NCBI GenBank assembly: GCA_963848955.1
Contig: CAWKFQ010000018.1
Coordinates: 1 to 64,000 of the forward strand
Length of the DNA stretch: 64,000 nt
Direction of reading: 5' to 3'
Origin: DASUPK01 sp963848955
Lineage (GTDB): Bacteria; Actinomycetota; Thermoleophilia; Solirubrobacterales; 70-9
Part shown: positions 1-8,488 of the stretch, piece after piece
How the letters are laid out: every line of letters begins with the position of its first letter
Numbering within the stretch: the first letter of the stretch is position 1
Notes under the pieces: generated by a model
What the model was told of the DNA's origin: nothing
Seen by the model: the letters and a program-made list of their open reading frames with translations, nothing else
The model's database searches: none
Program-made: the position numbers and the translations under genes

Positions 1-1161
1 CTGCGGATCCCCGGCTTGCCAGTCATACGTGAGGCGGTCGCGATCGTAGTCCTGCAGGTGCGGTGTGATCTCGGGGCGATCGAGCAGCAGCGAGCCCTTG
101 GGCACGAGCAGACGGATCGTGTACTGGATCGGATCCACGTTCCCCACCATCTCGTTGGCAATCACGAAATCGAGGATCTCGAGGATGTCCTGCGGTGTCG
201 CCCAGGGCGTGAACGGCAACCACGACGGGCGGATCTCGATCCCATGCTCGCGCAGCAAGGCCACCGCCTGGGCGGCCTCGTCGGCGGTGTGACCCTTGTC
301 GAGATAGGTGAGGATCTCGGCGTTGAGCGACTCGAACGCCGAGATCACGAAGAGGCACCCGTATTCGCTGAGCTCGGGCCAGACCTGACGATGCTCGAGG
401 ATGTGCTCGACCTTGGTCGTGCAGTCGAAGCTGACCTCGGGAAAGTGGCGGTGAAGCTCGCGCGCCACTTGCAGGGAATGCTTGACGCCGTTTAGGAAGT
501 CCGGGTCGCCGAAGGTGATATGGCGCGCCCCCGCCGCCACCAACTGGGCGATATCCGCCATCACCACGGAGCTCCCGACGATCCGGATCCGGCCGTCGTA
601 GGCGACGGGCACCGGGCAGTGCCGGCACTTGTGCACGCAGCCGTGGCTGGCCTCGACGTATCCCGCGAGCTGCTCCTCGCCATCGCGCTCCAACCGCGCA
701 TAGCGCTTGAGGGGCGGCAGCTGCCCTCGGCTCGGGGTGTGAAACTCGTGGCGCCCCAGGTCAATCGAGCTGGTTGCCGGTCGCAGCGCCGGCGAGTCGC
801 CGAGCGCCTCAACCCACTCCACCAGCTCCGACTCGTACTCGCCGGCGATCAGCCGGTCGACCAGTCCACCGATCGTCGGGTCGTCACTGACCGCGGCGTA
901 GAGACCGTAGAAACAGATCGGCAACCGCGGCCGGATCGCTCGAATTTGCTCGCCGGCGCCAATCGCCAGTCGCATCGCGGTGTGCATCGGAACGGAGACG
1001 CCGACGGCCTCGGCCCAGTCGATCTTGTCTCGATCAAGCTGCTCGACGGAGAGATCGATGCACCGAACCCGATGCCCGGCGGCCTCCAGGGCGGCCGCCG
1101 GCGAGGCCAGGTGCAACGGCTGATGACCAAGCTCGTAGGTGGAGATCAGCAGGACCCGCAC
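1..1161 (-). CDS. B12-binding-domain radical SAM protein (3' end outside window)
   Basis: The N-terminal third starts VRVLLISTYELGHQP and looks like a cobalamin-binding Rossmann domain. Near residues 173-181 lies the radical SAM cluster motif in HGCVHKCRHCP (CxxxCxxC), followed by a TIM-barrel-like region (THFGDPDFLN-type strands, FVISAFES). It should use a 4Fe-4S cluster and S-adenosylmethionine; the substrate cannot be read. GTG at 1161 is chosen because homology-like sequence starts there, 26 bases after the ATP-grasp gene, so the two probably form an operon. The N-terminus resembles, from memory, the actinobacterial family named after a CUAEP/CCAEP C-terminal tail; that tail would lie before base 1 and cannot be checked. 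Several overlapping antisense ORFs are shadows. Confidence 0.8.
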   Translation of the reverse strand, partial: MRVLLISTYELGHQPLHLASPAAALEAAGHRVRCIDLSVEQLDRDKIDWAEAVGVSVPMHTAMRLAIGAGEQIRAIRPRLPICFYGLYAAVSDDPTIGGLVDRLIAGEYESELVEWVEALGDSPALRPATSSIDLGRHEFHTPSRGQLPPLKRYARLERDGEEQLAGYVEASHGCVHKCRHCPVPVAYDGRIRIVGSSVVMADIAQLVAAGARHITFGDPDFLNGVKHSLQVARELHRHFPEVSFDCTTKVEHILEHRQVWPELSEYGCLFVISAFESLNAEILTYLDKGHTADEAAQAVALLREHGIEIRPSWLPFTPWATPQDILEILDFVIANEMVGNVDPIQYTIRLLVPKGSLLLDRPEITPHLQDYDRDRLTYDWQAGDPQ

Positions 1162-1187
1162 AGCGCCAGGATAGCCTTCGCTTCGCT

Positions 1188-2418
1188 TCACTCCGACGGC
1201 TCGCCGATCACGATCTCGAGCTGGCCGTGGGCGGTGCGCAGCGTCCGCTCGACCTGCTCGGGCGTCTCGCCCCGGGCGAAGAGGAAGCCGAGATAGCGGT
1301 CGGCCTCGGGCAGCGCCCGCACCGCCTTGCCGCGCGCGATCGAGATCTCGAGCCCGGTCACGCCGGGCACCGCCCGTGCCTCGGCCTGCCCGCGCACCTC
1401 CTTCAGCACGCCCGCCTTCGGGATCGGGAGCATCATCACCCCGGAGGCGGCGGCCTCGCGGCCCAGGTCGTCGAGCGGCAGCCCGAGGGCGTGGCGCAGG
1501 ATGAGCTCCTCGAGGCTCACGCCCATCCCGAAGCGCAGCGAGCGCGAGCACAGCCCGCCGATCGAGCGGGCGGCGAGCTCGAGCATCCACACGCTATCCC
1601 CGTCGATCCGCAGCTCGGCGTGTATCGGCCCCTCGACCAGGCCGAGCGCGGCGGCCGCCTCGGCCGTGTAGCAGGCTGACGGCCTCGAGGGTCTCGGCGG
1701 GCAGGCGCGACGGGGTCACGTAGATGGTCTCCTCGAAGTAAGGGCCCTCGAGGGGATCCGGCTTGTCGAACACCGCCAGGATCTCGAGGGCGCCGCCGCG
1801 CAAGAGGCCCTCGACGGCCACCTCCACGCCCGGGACGTAGCGCTCGACCAGCAGCGGCGCGTCCGGGTCCTCGCCGGCCTCGGCGAGGATCGCCCTGACC
1901 CGCTCGGCCGCGGCGTCGGCCGCCGGCGGATCGTCGGCGCGGATCACGCCGCGGCTCGCCGACAGCGAAACCGCCTTGACCACGCAGGGAAGACCGACCT
2001 CGCCGGCGAGCTGCGCCACGTCCGCGTCGGGCCCGGCGACCCGGTAGTCGGGCTGGCGCAGGCCGGCGGCCGCGAAGGCTCCACGCATCGCGGTCTTGTC
2101 CCTGGTCGCCGCGACCGCCTCGGGCGGGTTGTGCGCGAGCCCCAAGCGCGCGGCGGCCAGCGCGGCCACGAGCACCCCCTGCTCGTCGGTGCCGACCACC
2201 GCGTCGAGCGGCTTATCCTGCGCCCGGGCGACGATGGCATCGGCGGCGGCCTCGGGCCGCCTCAGGTCCACGACCAGCGCCCGGTCTCCCATCGTCCCCG
2301 ACATCGCCTGCCGGCGCTCGGAGGCGACCACCACCTCGGCGTCCAGCGCCCGCGACGCGGCGAGGAAATCGCTCGCGCGGTAGGTGGCTGTGGGCAGCAG
2401 CAGAAGGACGCGGGGCAT
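1188..2418 (-). CDS. ATP-grasp domain protein (one frameshift)
   Basis: About 410 residues once two frames are joined. The protein starts at ATG 2418 (MPRVLLLLPTATYR), has a pre-ATP-grasp Rossmann part, a conserved lysine strand near residue 147 (CVVKAVSLSASRG), the acidic PLLVERYVPGVEVAVEG segment and, after the shift, the ATP-grasp C-terminal LELAARSIGG. Such enzymes ligate a carboxylate to an amine or thiol through an acyl phosphate; the partners are unknown. The frame changes near 1665-1675: the upstream frame ends in a meaningless Arg-rich tail while the downstream frame continues with ACYTAEAAAALGLVEGP-like family sequence. It sits just upstream of the radical SAM gene and divergent from the NfuA-like gene. 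Confidence 0.75.
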
Positions 2419-2482
2419 GGGCGTATCGTAGGTAGCGGCGGGCCGGCGCCACCGGCGAACGACCAGCCATACGGGATATGAG

Positions 2483-3172
2483 ATGAGCGCCGAAGACACA
2501 GCCGAGCCGACGCTCGCGATCACCGAGCAGGCGATCGAGAAGGTCAGGGGGTTCCGCGCGCAGTCCGAGGACCCCGAGAGCCAGGCGCTGTGGGTGGAGG
2601 TGAGCGGCGTCTCGGACGGCGAGTACGTCTACAAGATCTCCCTCAACGCAGTGCATGTTGCGCGCCAGGACGACGTGGTGCAGCGCCACGGCGACCTGGC
2701 GATCGTGGTGCCGGAGTCGAGCGTCGAGAAGCTGCGAGGCGCCACCATCGACTGGTCGGAAGGTCTCGAGCAGAGCGGCCTCACCCTCGTGAACCCGAAC
2801 AAGCCGCCGGCTCCGGCGGAGCTGCCGATGATGAGCCCGCCGATGGCGCCACCCGCGAGCCCGCCCATCGACGCTCCTCCGCCCGCCGACCTCAGCGGCG
2901 ACGTCGCCCAGCGGGTCATCCAGGTGATCGACCAGCAGATCAACCCGGCCATCGCCGCGCACGGCGGGCATGCGGAGCTGGTCGCGGTCGAGGAGGACAC
3001 CGCCTACCTGCGCCTGGGCGGCGGCTGCCAGGGCTGCGGGATGGCCACCGTCACCCTCGGCCAGGGGATCGAGGTCGCGATCACCGAGGCGGTTCCGGAG
3101 ATCGCCCGCGTGGTCGACGTCACCGACCACGCCGTCGGCACCAACCCCTACTTCGAGCCCGCCAAGAAGTAG
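2483..3172 (+). CDS. NfuA-like Fe-S cluster carrier (A-type-like + NifU C-terminal domain)
   Basis: 229 residues. The first ~110 resemble a degenerate HesB/IscA (A-type) scaffold without its usual cysteines. A Pro/Met-rich linker (about residues 112-135) leads to a NifU C-terminal domain whose CxxC is seen in GGCQGCGMA near residue 181. NfuA proteins dimerise around a 4Fe-4S cluster held by this CxxC and pass it to target proteins in the cytoplasm. Start ATG 2483 lies 64 bases from the divergent ATP-grasp start, so the promoter region is very short. The neighbour radical SAM enzyme and the Fe-S-rich CO dehydrogenase further on are plausible clients (inference). Confidence 0.85.
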   Translation: MSAEDTAEPTLAITEQAIEKVRGFRAQSEDPESQALWVEVSGVSDGEYVYKISLNAVHVARQDDVVQRHGDLAIVVPESSVEKLRGATIDWSEGLEQSGLTLVNPNKPPAPAELPMMSPPMAPPASPPIDAPPPADLSGDVAQRVIQVIDQQINPAIAAHGGHAELVAVEEDTAYLRLGGGCQGCGMATVTLGQGIEVAITEAVPEIARVVDVTDHAVGTNPYFEPAKK

Positions 3173-3533
3173 GGCGCCTGCGGCTTACCCCCGTGTCGTC
3201 CGGGCGAGCTCTGGGCGTCGGCGGCTGCGGGACTGGAGCACTCGGCGCCTCGGCTTCACCCGTTTGTCCCGCCAACCGTCCAACCGAGAACGTGGCGGCG
3301 ATGGCGCCAACGTTCTCCGCCCGGTCCCACGCGTAGGGAGCAGAGCGCCGGCCCGGTGCGCTTCACGAAGCGCCGCTGGTCCCGGGCGCGCCTCCCTTCG
3401 CGTGAAAGCGGCAGCCAGGCCTGGCGGCAGTGAGGCCAAAGCGGGTGTGGGGGCGACACGGAAACCATCTCCCGAAACATCTCCCGAACTGCCGAGAACT
3501 CAGAACAGCTGAGGGCATCTCCAGGCACGGAAC
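3173..3533. other. Intergenic stretch without a recognised gene
   Basis: About 360 bases between the NfuA-like gene and a tRNA-like remnant. Open frames exist on both strands but are Arg/Pro/Ser-rich with no recognisable motif, good start context or family resemblance. No convincing terminator with a T-run was seen. Confidence 0.4.
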
Positions 3534-3614
3534 GGGTCCTTAGCTGAGCAGGGCTCGACGCCTGGCGCGTAACTCATAATCCGTAGGTCGGAGGTTCGAG
3601 TCCTCCCCGGCCCA
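3534..3614 (+). pseudogene. tRNA-Met(CAT)-like remnant with an intact 3' half
   Basis: Positions 3573-3614 read like the 3' half of an elongator tRNA-Met: anticodon loop CTCATAA, variable region TAGGTC, a perfect T arm (GGAGG-TTCGAGT-CCTCC) and 3' acceptor CCGGCCC plus A. The 5' side starting GGGTCC at 3534 pairs with the acceptor at only five of seven positions. The anticodon stem does not pair, and about 30 bases lie between position 9 and the anticodon loop, where about 22 are expected. It therefore looks like a non-functional remnant or an attachment-site copy, not a working tRNA. Confidence 0.5.
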
Positions 3615-3641
3615 CTACGGCGGCGCCAGCGCGCCGATCAC

Positions 3642-4043
3642 CTACTTCGAAAGACCGACGGCTTCGAGCGCATCCTGCTTGGTCTGGTAGAGCGTGAGCG
3701 AGATCTGCTCCCCGTCCCGAAAGGTGATCAGCCATGCGCTTCGAGCCTCAACCTCGATCCCGTCCCGACCCCGCAAGTAGGCAAGGTTCTCCACGATCAC
3801 CCGGTCGTCCTCCACCTCCACCAGGTCAACAATCTCAAGCCGATTCTCCTCAAATGCCGCGATGCGCTGTTGCCAGAACGCTCGGATTTCGTCGCGTCCT
3901 CGATAGACGCCCGCATCGAATCCGTGGCCGTTGGACCAGTCCCAAACGGCATCGGGTGCCCACTCTTCCAGGGCCCCCTCGACGTCACCGCGGTTGTACT
4001 CGGCGAAACCGCGCTGCACCGTCTCGAGGTTCTCCTTCGACAT
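3642..4043 (-). CDS. SnoaL/NTF2-like protein
   Basis: 133 residues from ATG 4043 (MSKENLETVQRGFAEYNRGD). The opening helix, the EWAPDAVWDW segment and the C-terminal strands (ARSAWLITFRDGEQI, LYQTKQDALEAVGLSK) are those of the SnoaL-like branch of the NTF2 fold, a small alpha+beta cone that binds small hydrophobic ligands or acts as an isomerase/cyclase. No function can be assigned. The ORF is open further upstream to 4373, but the family N-terminus fits 4043. A second intact relative ends in the same EAAGLSE-like tail at 9455, and two fragments of the family lie at 4337 and 12522. Confidence 0.75.
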   Translation of the reverse strand: MSKENLETVQRGFAEYNRGDVEGALEEWAPDAVWDWSNGHGFDAGVYRGRDEIRAFWQQRIAAFEENRLEIVDLVEVEDDRVIVENLAYLRGRDGIEVEARSAWLITFRDGEQISLTLYQTKQDALEAVGLSK

Positions 4044-4281
4044 CGCCGATCCAGTATGCCGCGTCACCTGCGCACCGCCGGTCGAGGGTCCCGAAGGCAG
4101 CGAGCGCTGGGACTTGTCGCTAACGGAGGCAGAACGGAGGCAGAACGGAGTCGTGATTGGCATCTCTATGCGGAAGTGCGGTCCCGCGTAACCAATCCGG
4201 CCCATCGCATAGCCAAGCGGTTTCCGGGCGGCGAGCAGTGGGTTGGTGCGCCCGGGTGGTAACGAAGAGGTAACGGGACTA

Positions 4282-4303
4282 GCTCCTTTGCATGGAAAGC
4301 AGC
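4282..4303. repeat. Dispersed hairpin family, copy 1
   Basis: CTTT-GCATGG-AAAG core (4286-4299) with outer GCT/AGC pairing. Weak stem, but it has the same 6-base loop architecture as the other copies. Confidence 0.4.
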
Positions 4304-4336
4304 ACTTTCGCTCGGTCGCGAGATACTGCGTGGGCG

Positions 4337-4528
4337 ATGTCGCAGAGAACCGTGGACGCCCTGCGGACTTCACTCGACGGCTGGAATCGCGGTGACGTCC
4401 TTCTGTTCCTCGGATCCGTCGGCGTGTTCGACCCGGCTGGGCGCTGGCTCCGCCCTCTGGTACTTCAACGACTTCAAGCTGCCCTAGTCAGCGCGGCCAC
4501 AGATAACTTAAGCCTGCGATGGCGCTGA
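4337..4528 (+). pseudogene. Truncated SnoaL-like gene fragment
   Basis: ATG 4337 starts MSQRTVDALRTSLDGWNRGD, closely matching the opening helix of the SnoaL-like proteins (compare the intact gene ending at 3642). After NRGDV the sequence stops resembling the fold and the frame closes at 4528, overlapping the start of the next gene by ten bases. Most simply a broken copy; a frameshift hiding a longer gene is unlikely because the downstream gene begins immediately. Confidence 0.5.
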
Positions 4529-4935
4529 AGAAGATCGGTCTCGTCACCGCGTCGGCCCTCTGCGCGATCAACCTCTGGACGGGCGCGCCGCTGTTCGCGG
4601 TCTGGGTCGGCTCCAAGGTCCAGGGCAACCTCAACAACCTGAGCATGACGGCGGTCTTCTCGGTCATCGTGGTGCTCGCCGCGCTCGTCTTCCTGCTCGC
4701 CTGGGCGCTCACCTGGATCAATGCCAAGTACGACGACCTCACCGGGCGTCACCCCGCGGCTCGCCACACCTCGCCCTGGCTGCGCAGCATGCGCGACGAG
4801 CGCGAGGAGGACGTGCGGCACAAGTTCGGGATCAGCCCCGTCGAGCGGGTGGTGGTCGTCTCAGTCGTCGCGTGCGTGCTTGCCTTCGAGGTCTGGTTCT
4901 TCTTCTTCGCCGGCTCCTCGCTGCCGAACCAGTGA
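4519..4935 (+). CDS. Small membrane protein of unknown function
   Basis: 138 residues, start ATG 4519. Three hydrophobic segments are visible: about residues 8-30, 43-66 (VFSVIVVLAALVFLLAWALT) and 110-132 (VVVVSVVACVLAFEVWFFFF). The charged region between the second and third helices carries RSMRDEREEDVRHKFGISPVERV. Not recognised as a named family. It overlaps the SnoaL fragment by ten bases and no operon partner is evident downstream. Confidence 0.65.
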   Translation: MALKKIGLVTASALCAINLWTGAPLFAVWVGSKVQGNLNNLSMTAVFSVIVVLAALVFLLAWALTWINAKYDDLTGRHPAARHTSPWLRSMRDEREEDVRHKFGISPVERVVVVSVVACVLAFEVWFFFFAGSSLPNQ

Positions 4936-4970
4936 GCCGGTAGGAAGCCGAGGCCAATTAGTCCGGGCTA

Positions 4971-4990
4971 CCGCTTTGCATGGAAAGGAG
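4971..4990. repeat. Dispersed hairpin family, copy 2
   Basis: CTTT-GCATGG-AAAG core at 4974-4987, identical in core to copy 1, in the 250-base gap before the beta-helix gene. The rest of that gap (4936-5187) shows no gene. Confidence 0.4.
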
Positions 4991-5187
4991 AGCTGTTGGT
5001 TGGCCGGCTAGACAAGGTGCACCTTGCGGGGTGGGGGACGGACCTCTACGTGCCCGACCGCTGAGAGGCAGACGGGACCCGGCACCGCGCGACCTGAGTG
5101 GAGTCGGGAACCGGCACACCCGCTCCGACGCCTTGATAGAACTGCCGAGAGGCAGGAGAGCCAGGGAGTCTCGGAAGGGAGTACAGG

Positions 5188-6495
5188 TTGGTTATTCGCA
5201 CGGCGAGGCGGCTGGGAATGGTTGGCGTACTCGGAGCAATGGGCGCACTGCTGGTGAGCTCACCGGCGCTCGGGGCGGTGATCACGCCCAGCACGTTCGC
5301 CGACGAGAACGGCGGAGGAGCGGACTGCTCCTTGCGCGAGGCCATCCTCGCTGCCAACACCGACGCCGCGTTCGGCGGATGTCCGGCGGGCGGCGGTGCG
5401 GACACGATCCCCCTCGGCGCCGGCACTTACGGGCTCTCGATTCCGCCTGGCACGACCGGCGACGGCAGTCTGGAGGGCGATCTGGACGTCGCCGGCCCGC
5501 TGACGATCGCGCACACCGGGCTCGCGCCGGCGGTGATCGACGGGAACGGGATCGACCGCGTCGTTCATGTGCTCCCGACCGGGGACCTGACCGCATCCGG
5601 CCTCACGATCAGGAACGGCAGGACAACGCAGTCCGGAGCCGGAATTCGCAACGAGGGCAATCTCAACCTCTCGAGTGTGACCCTGACCGGGAACGAGACG
5701 ACGGCGAGCTTTGGCGGCGGGATCGCGAACGCCAGCACGGGGAGCTTAGTGCTCACCAACGTAACGATCTCCGGCAACCGCGCCGAGAATGACAGCGGCG
5801 GCCTAGACCAGGGCCCCGACGGGCAGGCAAATCTGAACAACGTCACGATCACCGGCAACACTGCCGACACCGATGGAAACGGCGGGGGTGGTGGAGGCCT
5901 GGTGGCCAAGGGAACGGTCAACCTCAGGAACACGATCATCGCGGGCAACAAAGACTTCTCGGCGCCAGGTGTTGGCGCGTCGCCCAACTGCACTGGCAGT
6001 CCGATCTCGCAGGGGAACAACCTGATCGCGGACGGCACCGGTTGCGGCTTCGCGCCCCGGAGGGGTGACAGGACCAACGTCAACCCCCTACTTGGACCGC
6101 TCGCGAACAATGGCGGCTCGACCCTCACGCACGCCCTGCTCGCCGGCAGCCCGGCGATCAACGCGGGCGGCAAGGGCGTCACTCCGGCCGACCAGCGCGG
6201 CGTTCCGCGGAGGACCCCGGACATCGGCGCGTACGAGTTCGCGAGATGCGGCGGGAGGGTGGTCGACCGGGTCGGCACCTCTGGCATGGACAAGCTGGTC
6301 GGCACGAACAAGGCCGACGGCATCCTCGGTCTCGGTGGGAAGGACATTCTCAAGGGACGTGCAGGCAGCGATGGCCTCTGCGGTGGCAAGGGCAAGGACA
6401 CGCTGCTCGGCGGCAAGGGCAAGGACAAGCTGAAGGGCGGCAAGGGCAAGGACAAGCTCAAGGGCGGTCCCGGTAAGGATTTGCAGATCCAGTAG
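5188..6495 (+). CDS. Secreted CSLREA-domain beta-helix protein with Gly/Asp/Lys repeats
   Basis: 435 residues. TTG 5188 follows GGAAGGGAG (5173-5181) by six bases. A signal peptide (about 1-30, ending SSPALGA) precedes the CSLREAILAAN motif near residue 46 that defines CSLREA-domain proteins. Residues ~75-330 show short NG/TISGN/TITGN repeats of a right-handed parallel beta-helix, ending PDIGAYEF. The tail (about 355-431) has degenerate RTX-like nonapeptides in which many Asp are replaced by Lys-Gly (GGKGKDKLKGG), so calcium binding is doubtful. Role: an extracellular or wall-associated surface protein; the ligand is unknown. The gene stands alone, with hairpin repeats on both sides. Confidence 0.8.
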   Translation: MVIRTARRLGMVGVLGAMGALLVSSPALGAVITPSTFADENGGGADCSLREAILAANTDAAFGGCPAGGGADTIPLGAGTYGLSIPPGTTGDGSLEGDLDVAGPLTIAHTGLAPAVIDGNGIDRVVHVLPTGDLTASGLTIRNGRTTQSGAGIRNEGNLNLSSVTLTGNETTASFGGGIANASTGSLVLTNVTISGNRAENDSGGLDQGPDGQANLNNVTITGNTADTDGNGGGGGGLVAKGTVNLRNTIIAGNKDFSAPGVGASPNCTGSPISQGNNLIADGTGCGFAPRRGDRTNVNPLLGPLANNGGSTLTHALLAGSPAINAGGKGVTPADQRGVPRRTPDIGAYEFARCGGRVVDRVGTSGMDKLVGTNKADGILGLGGKDILKGRAGSDGLCGGKGKDTLLGGKGKDKLKGGKGKDKLKGGPGKDLQIQ

Positions 6496-6525
6496 GGCCA
6501 GCGTGAAGGACGCTGCGGTGGAAGC

Positions 6526-6539
6526 GCCGCTTTCCATGC
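6526..6539 (-). repeat. Dispersed hairpin family, half copy 3 (inverted)
   Basis: On the minus strand GCATGGAAAGCGGC, i.e. the loop and 3' arm of the family, without a matching 5' arm. Confidence 0.3.
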
Positions 6540-6623
6540 TGGGGAGCAGCCAGCCGCACGTCGTCCCTGGGTTGCCCTCCCGCAGGAAGCGAAACCCTGC
6601 TCCGTCGGTGCGGGTCTCCTGAA

Positions 6624-6649
6624 CCGCTGCTTTGGACGAAAAGCAGCGG
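6624..6649. repeat. Dispersed hairpin family, copy 4 (perfect 10-bp stem)
   Basis: CCGCTGCTTT (6624-6633), loop GGACGA, AAAGCAGCGG (6640-6649). No T-run follows, so a classical terminator is not obvious. It lies in the gap between two secreted-protein genes. Confidence 0.65.
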
Positions 6650-6759
6650 TGTGCCGGGGGCTAAGCGGCTGCTCCGACTCGTTGACGACTGAGTTGACCG
6701 GGCCGTCCATCCAGAAGTTTGTTGGGGCCCCTGTTTGGGGACAACGCGAGAGACGAAAG

Positions 6760-7777
6760 ATGAACAGAACGCTCGGGCGCATTGCGAGCAGGCTCTTTTT
6801 GGCGTCCGCGGCCTGCGCCGCGCTCCTGTTGGGAGCAGCCGCATCGGCCTCAGCCGGAACGCTTGACCAGCAACAGACCAGCTCCAGTTCAAGCGCAGGT
6901 TTGTTTGCGACCCAAAGCGCCGGTCAGACCTTCACGGCGGGCATCACTGGCGGACTGGACCAAGCCGATCTGTTGCTCTCCAACGCGGGCGGCCCCTCCG
7001 CCGAGCCCCTCACCGTCGAGATACGCAACGCGTCCGCGGGCAGACCGGGTACATCGGTTCTGGCAAGCGCGAGCATCCCCAACTCGGCCATAGGAACAAC
7101 GGAGGCGTTCGTGCCTGCCACCTTCGCGACGCCCGCAGCCGTGACGGCAGGCACTCAGTACGCGCTCGTCGCCTACACGACGCACGTGACCAACGACTGC
7201 TGTGGGTGGTTCTACCAGGACGCTACGGACCCGTATTCCGGGGGTGCGGGGTTCAACAGCATGGAGCCCGTCCCTCCGCAGGGGATCTGGAGCAACCAGG
7301 GAGGCGGGGACGACTACGCCTTTAAGACCTATGTCACACCGGCGCCCACGCCGCCCCCCACGCCGCCCCCCACGAGCCCCCGCGCCCCCCACGCCGCCCA
7401 CCACAGTTCCGCCGCCCACCACAACCGGATCCCCCACGACCCCGACGCCGGTCACGCCGGAGAAGAAGAATGCAGGGCAAAAGACCTACGCGAAGTTCAC
7501 GAGCAAGAAGCTCTACAAGCCGGGAACGTTCTTCTTCGGCGCCCATGAGGTGATCGAGAACGTGAGCTGGTCCAAGTGGGGCAAGAGGTTCGCCAAGGGC
7601 ACAGGCACCTACCAAGTGAACGACTGCATTCCTGACTGTGCCGATGGGACGTTCAGTCCGACGCCTTCGACTATCTACTTGACGGGCCGGGAGCGTTGCG
7701 GCCGGATCTTCGTCTTCAGCCGCATGAAGGTCTACTTCGCCGGCCAGAAGCGAACGAGCCGGCCTTTCTGCCTTTAA
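6760..7777 (+). CDS. Secreted protein with choice-of-anchor-like domain, Pro linker and Cys-containing C-terminal domain (one frameshift)
   Basis: ATG 6760 starts a signal peptide (about residues 1-33, ending SASA). Residues ~50-190 form a beta-rich domain (QTFTAGITGGLDQADLLLS, PLTVEIRNASAG, AVTAGTQYALVAY) like the jelly-roll domains of choice-of-anchor secreted proteins. A Thr-Pro linker follows. Within the C6 tracts at about 7350-7385 the frame changes: the first frame becomes His/Ala junk while the other continues the TP linker and a domain with WSKWGKRFAKGTGTYQVNDC and CADGTFSPTPS, a pattern I know from actinobacterial secreted proteins of unknown role. It is a sequence error, or slippage in the poly-C tracts. 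Confidence 0.65.
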
Positions 7778-7882
7778 GTAAGCGGATCAGCGAGGGGATG
7801 CGGGGGCGCTTGAGGGTTAGACAACTGCCCCGCCCCGGGGCAATAATCCCCCGGCCCCAAAATTCGATCTCGCGACCACACT

Positions 7883-8488
7883 GTGGTCATCGTGAAAGGC
7901 ACGTCCGAAGCCAGGTTGGCCGGCCTGGTGGCCGTGCGGATCGCGTGGATAACGGCCAGCGTGGTTTGCGCGCTGGCAATCCTGATCGGGTTGTTCTCCG
8001 GCACCGGCAGCGGCGATCCCTCGCAGCAGTTGCCCGGGTTCGCGTTCAGCGCCGGCCCCGATTCCTCGCAACAGTCGCCCGAGTCCGCGTCGTTTGATCC
8101 GGCCGCCGCAAGGGCCGGCGCAGCGACGCGGGAGAATCGCGGCGGCCGGGCCAAGGAGGGAGCTCCTGGCGACACTCATCCCGGGTCCGGCGTTCCGCCT
8201 CGGTCGGGGAGTCAACCGGAGGACACCGGTGGCAGGACGCCCGTGATCACACCCCGGCCCAAGCCCCCGCAGGCGCCGGAGGGTGACCCCTCCGGAGCCC
8301 CGCAGGCACCATCGGTGGGCCCGCCGACGCCGCCGAAGCCCACGCCGGCACCTCCGGTGACCCCGCCGGAGCCCACGCCGGCACCTCCGGTGACCCCGCC
8401 GGAGCCCACGCCGGCACCACCGGTGACCCCGCCGGAACCGCCGAAGTCGCCGAAGTCGCCCAAGCCGCCGAAGCCGCCGAAGCCCTAG
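7883..8488 (+). CDS. Membrane-anchored proline-rich protein
   Basis: 201 residues from GTG 7883. A single hydrophobic segment (about residues 18-41, IAWITASVVCALAILIGLF) is followed by a low-complexity tail rich in Pro, Gly, Ser and Thr, ending in PKSPKSPKPPKPPKP. The tail contains three tandem TPAPPVTPPEP units. The topology suggests an anchored stalk spanning the wall; no enzymatic domain is visible. Low complexity makes the exact start and function uncertain. Confidence 0.55.
   Translation: MVIVKGTSEARLAGLVAVRIAWITASVVCALAILIGLFSGTGSGDPSQQLPGFAFSAGPDSSQQSPESASFDPAAARAGAATRENRGGRAKEGAPGDTHPGSGVPPRSGSQPEDTGGRTPVITPRPKPPQAPEGDPSGAPQAPSVGPPTPPKPTPAPPVTPPEPTPAPPVTPPEPTPAPPVTPPEPPKSPKSPKPPKPPKP
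8339..8437 (+). repeat. Three 33-bp tandem repeats inside a Pro-rich coding region
   Basis: Units 8339-8371, 8372-8404 and 8405-8437. The first two are identical and the third differs at two bases. Each encodes PTPAPPVTPPE. Confidence 0.9.

Noticed and set aside
3534..3614. Functional tRNA-Met
   Set aside because: The anticodon stem does not pair and the D-arm region is too long.
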